Shown one piece after another: positions 1 to 6,210 of a DNA stretch of 9,492 bases (positions within the stretch are counted from its first letter, which is position 1; every line of letters starts with the position of its first letter). The position numbers were made by a program, and so were the translations under genes. The stretch is taken from the NCBI RefSeq assembly GCF_002413825.1, contig NZ_DHXT01000033.1, forward strand, positions 18,857 through 28,348. The letters are read 5' to 3'. The notes beneath the pieces are model-generated. The model saw only the letters and a program-made list of their open reading frames with translations, was not told where the DNA came from and did no database searches. This DNA is from Rhodoferax sp. UBA5149 (lineage in GTDB: Bacteria; Pseudomonadota; Gammaproteobacteria; Burkholderiales; Burkholderiaceae_C).

Positions 1-702
1 CCCATCAAGTTCGAGCTGATTGCCGTCAACCTGGACCAGAAACAGCCCGGCTTTCCGGATCACATCCTGCCCGAATACCTGAAGAATCTCGGCGTGCCGT
101 TTCATATCGAAACGCAGGACACCTACAGCATCGTGAAGAAGGTGATTCCCGAAGGCAAGACCATGTGCAGCCTGTGCAGCCGCCTGCGCCGCGGCATTTT
201 GTACCGGGTGGCCGACGAGCTCAAGATCACCAAGATCGCGCTCGGTCACCACCGCGACGACATGCTGCAAACCTTTTTCCTCAACATGTTCTTCGCCGGC
301 AAGCTCAAGGGCATGCCGCCCAAACTGGTGAGCGACAACGGCGGCCACATCGTGATCCGGCCACTGGCCAACGTGGCCGAAAAAGACCTCACGCGCTGGG
401 CCGCGCATCGCCAGTTCCCCATCATTCCCTGCTCCCTGTGCGGCAGCCAGGAAAACCTGCAGCGCAAACAGATTGGCAACATGCTGCGCGAGTGGGAGAA
501 ACAATACCCCGGCCGCACCGAGACCATGTTCACCGCGCTGCAAAACGTGGTGCCCTCGCACCTGATGGACACGGCGCGCCACAACTTCAAGGACATCCAG
601 ACCACCGGCCTGCCCGACGCGGACGGCGACAAGGTGTTTGACGAAGAGGCGTTCCCGCTGGCGTCCTTGCCCCGCCTGCAGGTGCTCCGCGTTCAAGTCT
701 GA
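1..702 (+). CDS. ttcA: tRNA 2-thiocytidine(32) synthetase TtcA, 5' end missing
   Basis: The reading frame is open from the first base of the window and ends at TGA 700-702, giving 233 visible residues. TtcA is a cytoplasmic iron-sulfur, ATP-dependent enzyme that thiolates cytidine 32 of certain tRNAs. The sequence shows the MCSLCSR motif (Cys codons 166-168 and 175-177), whose two cysteines are cluster ligands in the family. It also shows a second PCSLCGSQ motif (Cys codons 430-432 and 439-441) that supplies the further conserved cysteine. Between them lies the conserved ALGHHRDDMLQTFFLNMF segment. The N-terminal PP-loop (SGGKDS type) is outside the window, so roughly 65-90 residues are missing compared with E. 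coli TtcA. The next gene starts 12 bp downstream on the same strand, which suggests co-transcription. Family assignment is very secure. Confidence 0.95.
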   Translation, partial: PIKFELIAVNLDQKQPGFPDHILPEYLKNLGVPFHIETQDTYSIVKKVIPEGKTMCSLCSRLRRGILYRVADELKITKIALGHHRDDMLQTFFLNMFFAGKLKGMPPKLVSDNGGHIVIRPLANVAEKDLTRWAAHRQFPIIPCSLCGSQENLQRKQIGNMLREWEKQYPGRTETMFTALQNVVPSHLMDTARHNFKDIQTTGLPDADGDKVFDEEAFPLASLPRLQVLRVQV

Positions 703-714
703 TTTTTTGAAGCC

Positions 715-1356
715 ATGCAAGCCACCCGCATCATTGCCATTCGCCACGGCGAAACCGCCTGGAACGTGGACACGCGCATCCAGGGCCAACTTGACATTGG
801 TCTGAACGAGACCGGCCGCCAACAGGCGAAGCGCCTGGCGCGGGCGCTGGCGAGCGAGTCGATTCAAGCCATCTACGCCAGCGATCTGTCGCGCGCCCGG
901 GACACGGCACGCTCGATCGCCCACACCACCGGACAGGCCGTGCAAACCCATGAGGGCTTGCGCGAGCGCGGTTTTGGCGTCTTTCAGGGCAAGACCTTTG
1001 CCGAGATCGAGACCATCTGGCCCGAGCAGGCCCAGCGCTGGCGCAAGCGCGACCCGCTGTGGGCGCCGCAGGGCGGCGAATCGCTGGTGGACGTGCGCGA
1101 ACGCATCACGCGCACCGCGTCCGAGTTGGCCGCCCGGCATTTGGGAGAGCAAATTGTGCTGGTGGCCCACGGCGGCGTGATGGACGTGCTGTACCGCGCC
1201 GCCACCGGACAGGAGATACAGGCACCGCGCAGCTGGGCGCTGGGCAATACCGCCATCAACCGCCTGCTGTGGACGCCCGAAGGCATGACGCTGGTGGGCT
1301 GGTCGGACACGCGCCACCTCGACGACGATGCAACCCTGGACGAAACCAGTACCTGA
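715..1356 (+). CDS. Histidine phosphatase family protein (phosphoglycerate mutase-like)
   Basis: This 213-residue cytoplasmic protein belongs to the histidine phosphatase (RHG) superfamily. The catalytic RHGE motif is at residues 10-13, with His11 the expected phospho-acceptor. A conserved acidic residue follows in LRERGFGVFQG (Glu84), and the second catalytic histidine is in LVAHGGVMD (His152). The SDLSRARDTA segment is also typical. The layout fits the GpmB/CobC-like branch of about 200-residue enzymes, many of which are broad phosphatases rather than true mutases, so the substrate cannot be assigned. The ATG at 715 begins 12 bp after the ttcA stop. It has only a weak purine stretch (TGAAG) ahead of it, so translation may be coupled to ttcA. 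The gene is complete, and its codon use resembles that of its neighbours. A 20-bp hairpin follows the stop. Confidence 0.9.
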   Translation: MQATRIIAIRHGETAWNVDTRIQGQLDIGLNETGRQQAKRLARALASESIQAIYASDLSRARDTARSIAHTTGQAVQTHEGLRERGFGVFQGKTFAEIETIWPEQAQRWRKRDPLWAPQGGESLVDVRERITRTASELAARHLGEQIVLVAHGGVMDVLYRAATGQEIQAPRSWALGNTAINRLLWTPEGMTLVGWSDTRHLDDDATLDETST

Positions 1357-1361
1357 GGGCC

Positions 1362-1381
1362 GCCGCGAGATGACTCGCGGC
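1362..1381 (+). other. Perfect 8-bp hairpin between two genes
   Basis: The arms GCCGCGAG (1362-1369) and CTCGCGGC (1374-1381) are perfect reverse complements around the loop ATGA. The hairpin sits 5 bp after the histidine phosphatase stop and ends 11 bp before the ATG of the next gene. It is followed by CAAAATC rather than a T-tract, so it is not a standard rho-independent terminator on the plus strand. It could be a partial terminator, an mRNA 3'-end stabiliser, or a structure limiting ribosome access to the downstream start, which has no clear ribosome binding site. The function is unknown. Confidence 0.5.
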
Positions 1382-1392
1382 AAAATCAGCGC

Positions 1393-3201
1393 ATGAATCA
1401 ATTTCAGGTCATCGTGTTGGTGACGCCCGTGTTTTTCGTGCTGATGGCGCTGGAGTTGGCCTGGGCTTTCGCGCGCCAGCGCCGCGGCAGCGGTCACAAC
1501 AACTACCGGCTGGGCGACGTCATCAACAGCATCAGCCTGGGGGTGCTGAGCCAGCTCGGCGCCATCTTTACCAAGCTGCTCACCATCGGCCTCTACACCG
1601 CGATCTATGCGAAGGTCGCCGCGGGGGCAGACACCGGCTTCTGGCGCACCGGCTATGGCCTGTTGCTGGCGCTCATTTTTTATGACTTTTGCTACTACTG
1701 GCTGCACCGTTGCAGCCACCGCAGTGCCGCGTTCTGGGCGGCGCATGTGGTGCATCACCAAAGCCAGCACTACAACCTGTCCACGGCCTTGCGCCAAACC
1801 AGCAGTGGCGCCCTGCTGGGCTGGTTGTTTTATCTGCCCATGGCGCTGGCCGGCGTGCCGCCGCTGGTGTTTGGCATCGTGGCCCTGGTGAATCTGCTGT
1901 ACCAGTTCTGGGTCCACACCGAGCAGGTCGGCAAACTGGGCTGGTTTGACCGCGTGTTCTGCTCGCCCTCGAACCACCGCGTGCACCGTGCCGTGAATGA
2001 CGCTTACCTGGACAAGAATTTCGGCGGCATTTTGATGGTGTGGGACCGGCTGTTCGGCAGCTTCCATGAAGAAGGTGAAAAATGCGTCTACGGCACGCGC
2101 AGCCCGCTCAACAGCTGGGACCCGCTGTGGGCCAATGCCGAGGTCTATTGGGCTTTGCTGAAAGATTCGTGGCACACGCGCCATCGGGCCGACAAGCTGC
2201 GGATCTGGTTCAAGCCGCCGGGCTGGCGCCCCGTCGACGTGGCCCGGCGTTTTCCCAAACCCGACTTCGACCTGGCGCGCATCACGCCCTTTGACCCACC
2301 TGCAAGCCGCGCCGTGCTGGGGTTTGTGGTCGTGCAGTTCGTGCTCTTGCTGCTGGGCGTGTCGGCTGTTTTGTGGTTTGCCGACCGCTGGCCCCTGCAC
2401 ACCCTGGCGGTCTGGAGTGCGGCACTGGTGGCCGGCTACTGGGCGATGGGCGCCGTGCTGCAGGGCCGCATCAGCGTGCTGGAGCTGCTGCTGATCGAGA
2501 CGGCCGCCCTGGCCGCCGCCACAAGCACGCTGGGCCTGCTCGAATTGCACTTCATCTTCAAACCCCTGACGATGCTGTTTGCTATTGTTTTTGTAGCTGA
2601 TCGCGCAATCAAATCGAGGGCTGGAATGCGATTTGATGCCTTATTGATGGCGGCACTGGCGGCCTCGCTGGCGGGTGATGTGTTCCTGATGCTGCCCGGC
2701 AATTTCTTCATTCCGGGCCTGGCCTCGTTCCTGGTCGGCCATCTTTTTTACATCACCCTGTTCCGCCAGGGCGTGCCCTGGTTTCCCAGCCGCCATGCCC
2801 TGCTGGGCACGCTGGGCGCGGGGGCTGCCATGTATGCCTGGGTCTGGGGCGGACTGGGTGACCCGGTGCTCAAAGTGGCGGTCGCCGCCTACGTGAGCGT
2901 GATCGCCCTGATGACGGCCCAGGCCATTGGCCGGGCGATGACCCAGCGCGACGCGGCCGCCACGGCGGTGGCGCTGGGCGCCTGCGTCTTCATGCTCAGC
3001 GACTCCCTGATTGCCATCAACCGTTTCGTGCAGCCGCTGCCGATGGTGTCCTTGTGGGTGCTATCGACCTATTACGTGGCGCAGCTCTTGATGGCGCACA
3101 ACGCCAGACCCATTGACGTGAAAGTTATTCCGGAAAAGCCAGGGCCGGTTCAAGCGCCAAACATATCGGCGTCGCGATTGGGTGGCGTCACGCCCAGATG
3201 A
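1393..3201 (+). CDS. Fusion membrane protein: AGMO-like sterol desaturase/fatty acid hydroxylase + YhhN (lysoplasmalogenase-like)
   Basis: This 602-residue polytopic inner-membrane protein has two modules. Residues 1-385 resemble the fatty-acid-hydroxylase family, in particular animal alkylglycerol monooxygenase. Di-iron histidine boxes are visible as HRCSH (105-109), HVVHH (118-122) and HRVHR (195-199), with a further His in FWVHTE (175). The DKNFGGILMVWDRLFGSF block follows, as in AGMO. Hydrophobic helices lie near residues 4-26, 43-72, 88-104, 140-174 and 308-330. Residues about 388-575 match YhhN/TMEM86: FKPLTML (389-395), SLAGDVFLMLP with Asp429, SFLVGHLFYITLF, and FMLSDSLIAINRF with Asp537. 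In animals TMEM86 proteins cleave the vinyl-ether bond of lysoplasmalogens, and AGMO cleaves alkyl-glycerol ethers. Joint action on ether lipids is therefore plausible here, but it is inference. The third His box ends in Arg instead of the usual His. The ATG at 1393 lacks a clear Shine-Dalgarno sequence. The last ~17 codons overlap the ruvB 3' end. Confidence 0.88.
   Translation: MNQFQVIVLVTPVFFVLMALELAWAFARQRRGSGHNNYRLGDVINSISLGVLSQLGAIFTKLLTIGLYTAIYAKVAAGADTGFWRTGYGLLLALIFYDFCYYWLHRCSHRSAAFWAAHVVHHQSQHYNLSTALRQTSSGALLGWLFYLPMALAGVPPLVFGIVALVNLLYQFWVHTEQVGKLGWFDRVFCSPSNHRVHRAVNDAYLDKNFGGILMVWDRLFGSFHEEGEKCVYGTRSPLNSWDPLWANAEVYWALLKDSWHTRHRADKLRIWFKPPGWRPVDVARRFPKPDFDLARITPFDPPASRAVLGFVVVQFVLLLLGVSAVLWFADRWPLHTLAVWSAALVAGYWAMGAVLQGRISVLELLLIETAALAAATSTLGLLELHFIFKPLTMLFAIVFVADRAIKSRAGMRFDALLMAALAASLAGDVFLMLPGNFFIPGLASFLVGHLFYITLFRQGVPWFPSRHALLGTLGAGAAMYAWVWGGLGDPVLKVAVAAYVSVIALMTAQAIGRAMTQRDAAATAVALGACVFMLSDSLIAINRFVQPLPMVSLWVLSTYYVAQLLMAHNARPIDVKVIPEKPGPVQAPNISASRLGGVTPR
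2579..2650. repeat. Low-GC, repeat-like patch inside the fusion gene
   Basis: Bases 2581-2640 are about 47% G+C (28 of 60), whereas 2461-2520 in the same gene are 75% (45 of 60). The patch starts GCTATTGTTTTTGTAGCTGA and continues with TCGCGCA, GAGGGCTGGAATGC and GATTTGATGCC. From memory this layout resembles short repeats common in Comamonadaceae genomes, which usually lie between genes. Here it stays in frame and encodes the loop after the FKPLT helix of the YhhN module. Compared with E. coli YhhN this loop appears a few residues longer. No second copy exists in the window, so its repeat nature is inferred. Confidence 0.4.
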
Positions 3202-4208
3202 CGGTAGGCCGCCAGCGTGGCGATGCGTCCACGCGGCGTGCGCTGCAGATAGCCTTGCTGGATGAGATAGGGCTCAATCACGTCTTCAATCGTTTCGCGC
3301 TCTTCGCCAATGCTGGCGGCGATGTTGTCGAGGCCAACCGGGCCGCCGTCAAAGCGGTGGATCACGGCTTCGAGCAGCTTGCGGTCCATCAGATCAAAGC
3401 CCTGCGGATCGACATCGAGCATGGCCAGCGCGCGATTCGCGATATCGAGCGTGATCTCGCCCGCGCCCTTGACGTCGGCATAGTCACGCACCCGGCGCAG
3501 CAGCCGATTGGCGATGCGGGGCGTGCCGCGCGAACGCCGGGCAATCTCGAAACCGCCCTTGTCATCGGTCGGCACCTTGAGCAGGCCGGCACTGCGTTTG
3601 ACGATGCGTCCCAATTCTTCGGCCGAATAAAACTCCAGCCGCGCCACGATGCCAAAGCGGTCGCGCAGCGGGTTGGTCAGCATGCCGGCCCGGGTGGTGG
3701 CACCGACCAGCGTGAAGGGCTGCAGATCGAGCTTGATGGAGCGCGCCGCCGGCCCCTCGCCAATCATGATGTCAATCTTGTAGTCTTCCAGCGCCGGGTA
3801 CAGAATCTCTTCCACCACCGGGCTGAGGCGGTGAATTTCGTCAATGAAGAGAACGTCGTTCTTCTCCAGATTGGTCAGCAGGGCCGCCAGGTCCTTGGGT
3901 TTTTCCAGCACCGGGCCACTGGTCTGGCGCAAGTTCACCCCCAACTCGTGCGCAATGATGTGGCTCAGCGTGGTTTTGCCCAAACCGGGCGGGCCGAACA
4001 GCAGCACGTGGTCCAGCGCCTCGTCGCGCATTTTGGCGGCGCTGATGAAAATCTCCAGCTGCTCGCGCACCTTGGCCTGGCCGACGTACTCATCCAGCAG
4101 CTTGGGCCGCAGGGCGCGCTCGATCGCCTCCTCGTTGGGCGAGGCCGGGGCGGCGGACACCATGCGTTTGGGCGGCGGGGCGGCAAAGTCGTCGGTTTGA
4201 ATGCTCAC
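3150..4208 (-). CDS. ruvB: Holliday junction branch migration ATPase RuvB
   Basis: RuvB is the hexameric AAA+ motor that, with RuvA, drives Holliday junction branch migration in recombinational repair. From the GTG at 4208-4206 the protein has 352 residues, the usual family length. Walker A is GPPGLGKT (72-79), Walker B is LFIDEIHR with Asp123-Glu124, and GATTRAG (169-175) is the sensor-1 region. LRDRFG (181-186) carries the arginine-finger region. The C-terminal winged-helix part includes DNIAASIGEERETIEDVIEPYLIQQG and a GRIATLAAYRHLG-like end. An in-frame ATG at 4295 would add 29 residues with no family resemblance, so the GTG, which gives the familiar (V/M)SIQTDDF start, is preferred. No Shine-Dalgarno sequence precedes it. 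ruvA is not next door but about 4.4 kb upstream, so ruvB probably relies on its own promoter. Its stop lies inside the convergent fusion gene. Confidence 0.95.
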   Translation of the reverse strand: MSIQTDDFAAPPPKRMVSAAPASPNEEAIERALRPKLLDEYVGQAKVREQLEIFISAAKMRDEALDHVLLFGPPGLGKTTLSHIIAHELGVNLRQTSGPVLEKPKDLAALLTNLEKNDVLFIDEIHRLSPVVEEILYPALEDYKIDIMIGEGPAARSIKLDLQPFTLVGATTRAGMLTNPLRDRFGIVARLEFYSAEELGRIVKRSAGLLKVPTDDKGGFEIARRSRGTPRIANRLLRRVRDYADVKGAGEITLDIANRALAMLDVDPQGFDLMDRKLLEAVIHRFDGGPVGLDNIAASIGEERETIEDVIEPYLIQQGYLQRTPRGRIATLAAYRHLGVTPPNRDADMFGA

Positions 4209-4359
4209 GGCGGGTGGGGAGGCTGATGGGGGCTTGACTATAGCCTGCAGCGGAACTGACCGGCTCAAGTGCCCTGGCAAAAATGCCGATAACAAGGCAC
4301 CAACCCGTCTGTATCCAAGGCGGCCTGATCATCGTGCACGTCCACTGGGTCCGCCTGAC
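4209..4359. promoter_or_regulatory. Divergent intergenic region between ruvB and carbonic anhydrase
   Basis: These 151 bases separate the ruvB GTG from the carbonic anhydrase ATG and must hold the promoters of both unless transcription comes from further away. On the minus strand TATAGT (4242-4237) is a fair -10 box 28 bases ahead of the ruvB start. The best -35-like match, TTGAGC (4268-4263), is spaced 20 bases away, longer than ideal. No convincing -35/-10 pair was found for the plus-strand gene. No long inverted repeat was seen. Confidence 0.35.
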
Positions 4360-5601
4360 ATGAAAACGACTCGCCTGCAGCCTCTTGCACACCGCCCTCT
4401 TGCGCAGGGCCGGCTTCCCCTTGGCGGCCTGGTGCACCCATGGGTGCGTTCCTGGCGGGTCTGGGGCGTGTTCTCGGTCCTTGCCATCGCCCTGGCAGCC
4501 GGTCTGCCGACCCTGGCCCGTGCGGCGGACCATGCGGCAGCAGCCGCCGACAGCCCCGCCGTCGCAGCGAAAAAACCGGCGACACCGGCTTCCGCGGCCA
4601 AAAGCGTGGCGGACCAATTGCAAGAAGCCGTTGAAAACGGTGTGCTGGTCCAAAAACGCATGACCCTGGTGATCAACGGCAAAGAAAAAAAATACATCAC
4701 GGTGCCCGCCAAAGCGGAGCCCGCGCCAGCGGAGGCGCCGCCCAAGACAGCCGACGGCGCGCATGGCGCCGCGCCCGCGCAGGCAGCCGCCCACCGGCAC
4801 ACCGCCGTCAACCCGCAGGCCAGCCGCCAGTACATCCGCGCCAAAGCCGCCGCCTTGACGGGCCACGACGTGGGTCTCGACACCAGCACCGAGGTCGAGG
4901 ACCCCCAACATGGCGGCGAAGTGCATTGGAGTTATGAGGGCGCGAATGGGCCCCAGGCCTGGGGCAAGCTCAAGCCCGACTTCAATATCTGCGCCCTTGG
5001 CAAGCGCCAGTCCCCCATCAACATCGACGAGTCGGACACGTTGCAGGGACCAGCGGAGCCACTGCAATTCAATTACCAGCCCAGCAGCGGCAGCGTGGTC
5101 AACAATGGCCACACGATCCAGGTTGATTTGGTCGGCGACAACACCTTGACGGTGCGCGGCTCGACCTACAAACTGGTGCAGTTCCACTTTCATCACCCGT
5201 CGGAAGAGCGCGTCAATTACCAGGGCTTTGCCATGGTCGCGCACCTGGTGCACAAGAACGCCGAGGGCCAGTTGGCGGTGGTTTCGGTTTTGCTGGACCC
5301 AGGCGTCGCCAACGCCTTGATCAACAAGGTGTGGACCCACATGCCGCTGGACACCGGCGACCGCGTGCGCCTGCCCAGCGGCCTGATCGACATGAACGAG
5401 TTGCTGCCCAAAGACCAGCGCTACTACCAGTTCATGGGTTCGCTCACCACGCCGCCGTGTACCGAGGGCGTGCTGTGGCTGGTGCTCAAACAGCCCAGCA
5501 CCGTGAGCCGGGAACAGATCAAGCTGTTCTCGCAGCTGTTTCCCCTCAACGCCCGGCCGGTGCAGGCCGTCAATGGGCGGCCGGTGCGGGACGCGCAGTA
5601 G
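4360..5601 (+). CDS. Alpha-class carbonic anhydrase with long N-terminal extension, periplasmic
   Basis: The protein has 413 residues from ATG 4360 and interconverts CO2 and bicarbonate, probably in the periplasm. A long signal peptide ends after the hydrophobic stretch FSVLAIALAAGLPTLARA, with cleavage likely at ARA/AD near residue 52. Residues about 53-185 form an Ala/Pro/Lys-rich extension that I do not recognise. The catalytic domain runs from VHWSYEG (Trp190) through QSPINID to the end. Zinc ligands are His276 and His278 (QFHFHHP) and His295 (VAHLVHKN). His251 in NNGHTI matches the proton shuttle His64 of human CA II. Glu282 and Thr363 match Glu106 and Thr199. Cys211 and Cys367 match the disulfide pair of bacterial members. 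Val293 stands where CA II has Glu117. The frame is open from 4201, but a signal peptide fits only the later ATG. Its stop lies 2 bp from the convergent antitoxin stop. Confidence 0.9.
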   Translation: MKTTRLQPLAHRPLAQGRLPLGGLVHPWVRSWRVWGVFSVLAIALAAGLPTLARAADHAAAAADSPAVAAKKPATPASAAKSVADQLQEAVENGVLVQKRMTLVINGKEKKYITVPAKAEPAPAEAPPKTADGAHGAAPAQAAAHRHTAVNPQASRQYIRAKAAALTGHDVGLDTSTEVEDPQHGGEVHWSYEGANGPQAWGKLKPDFNICALGKRQSPINIDESDTLQGPAEPLQFNYQPSSGSVVNNGHTIQVDLVGDNTLTVRGSTYKLVQFHFHHPSEERVNYQGFAMVAHLVHKNAEGQLAVVSVLLDPGVANALINKVWTHMPLDTGDRVRLPSGLIDMNELLPKDQRYYQFMGSLTTPPCTEGVLWLVLKQPSTVSREQIKLFSQLFPLNARPVQAVNGRPVRDAQ

Positions 5602-5603
5602 GG

Positions 5604-5903
5604 TTAAGCAGGCGCTGTCTCGGCGTGCAATTTAATGCCCAGCGCTGCAATGACTTTGAGAATGGTCGAAAAACTTGGATTTCCTTCGCCGGACAGTGCC
5701 TTGTAAAGACTCTCGCGCCCCAGACCGGTTTCCTTGGCCAGCTGCGTCATACCCTTGGCGCGGGCAATCGTACCTAGCGCTTTGGCAATAAACGCCGCAT
5801 CGTCCCCTGCCTCCTCCAGACAGGCTTCCAGGTAGAGCACCATGTCCTCGTCGGTTTTAAGGTGTTCGGCGCTATCCCATTTGCGCAGCTTGATCGTTTC
5901 CAT
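5604..5903 (-). CDS. Type II antitoxin, HTH family (addiction module antidote protein)
   Basis: This 99-residue protein matches the helix-turn-helix antidote family that pairs with small RelE/ParE-like killer proteins. The N-terminal part (METIKLRKWDSAEHLKTDED) and the acidic LYLEACLEEAGDDAAFIAKA segment are typical of the family. The helix-turn-helix lies at about residues 51-71 (GMTQLAKETGLGRESLYKAL), followed by the hallmark GNPSFSTILKVIAALGIKL. Its role would be to neutralise the toxin and to bind the operon promoter as an autorepressor. The start ATG (5903-5901) has a perfect AGGAGG (5914-5909) that overlaps the toxin stop codon, so its translation should be strong. It is the second gene of the operon, the toxin-first order seen in higBA-like loci. 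The stop is 2 bp from the convergent carbonic anhydrase stop. Confidence 0.93.
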   Translation of the reverse strand: METIKLRKWDSAEHLKTDEDMVLYLEACLEEAGDDAAFIAKALGTIARAKGMTQLAKETGLGRESLYKALSGEGNPSFSTILKVIAALGIKLHAETAPA

Positions 5904-5908
5904 ATTGA

Positions 5909-5914
5909 CCTCCT
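5909..5914 (-). promoter_or_regulatory. Strong Shine-Dalgarno of the antitoxin, overlapping the toxin stop
   Basis: Read on the minus strand, AGGAGG occupies 5914-5909, followed by TCAAT and the antitoxin ATG. The toxin stop TAG is 5915-5913, so the first bases of the site are inside that stop codon. Ribosomes ending on the toxin could re-initiate, and the antitoxin also has its own efficient site. This contrasts with the toxin, which has none. Confidence 0.85.
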
Positions 5915-6203
5915 ACAGTTGCCGCGCAATTTCCAGCGCAGTTTTAATGTCACTCGACTGAGTTGATTTGTCGCCACCTGCCAGCAGAATCACCACCTCC
6001 ATGCCGCGCTGCACGAAATACACGCGATAACCCGGCCCGTAATGAATCCGCATTTCCGACACCCCCTCACCCACCGGTTCGCAATCGCCAAAGTTGCCAC
6101 CCTCCGCACGGTCGACGCGAACCTGCACCCGCCGCGCTGCCTGCTTGTCCTTCAACCCGGCGAACCAAGTATCGAAAACTTCCGTGGTGTGGATGAGCTT
6201 CAT
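5913..6203 (-). CDS. Type II toxin, RelE/ParE family (addiction module killer protein)
   Basis: This 96-residue protein belongs to the RelE/ParE-like toxin superfamily, in the small 'addiction module killer' group. The diagnostic block is PVGEGVSEMRIHYGPGYRVYF (43-63). It is followed by QRGMEVVILLAGGDKSTQ (65-82) and a C-terminal helix (SDIKTALEIARQL). Members of this fold usually cleave mRNA on the ribosome, and some inhibit gyrase. I cannot tell which applies here from sequence alone. The protein is full length, with no frameshift or early stop. It precedes the antitoxin by 9 bp. A consensus sigma70 promoter places transcription start at or within about two bases of the ATG, and no Shine-Dalgarno sequence precedes it. 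The locus lies between a broken restriction-modification gene and the carbonic anhydrase gene, in the split ruvAB region. Confidence 0.93.
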   Translation of the reverse strand: MKLIHTTEVFDTWFAGLKDKQAARRVQVRVDRAEGGNFGDCEPVGEGVSEMRIHYGPGYRVYFVQRGMEVVILLAGGDKSTQSSDIKTALEIARQL

Positions 6204-6210
6204 TGCTTAG

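Noticed and set aside
3198..4226. Long open frame (342 codons) on the plus strand opposite ruvB
   Set aside because: It mirrors the ruvB codons on the opposite strand, has no recognisable domain, and is rich in His/Gln/Arg as expected of a shadow of a high-GC gene.
4209..4295. 29-residue N-terminal extension of RuvB from ATG 4295
   Set aside because: It does not look like RuvB, it covers the likely -10 box, and the GTG start gives the usual protein length.
4201..4359. Upstream in-frame start for the carbonic anhydrase at 4201
   Set aside because: It would overlap the ruvB start and bury the signal peptide 50 residues inside the protein; ATG 4360 gives a workable secretion signal.
4090..5340. 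Long minus-strand frame (416 codons) across the carbonic anhydrase gene and ruvB start
   Set aside because: It spans two real genes and the intergenic gap, shows no domain, and the plus-strand carbonic anhydrase has every catalytic residue.
5554..5587. 10-bp direct repeat CGGCCGGTGC near the end of the carbonic anhydrase gene
   Set aside because: It encodes the Arg-Pro-Val pairs of the normal C-terminal sequence and is explained by coding constraint and high GC.
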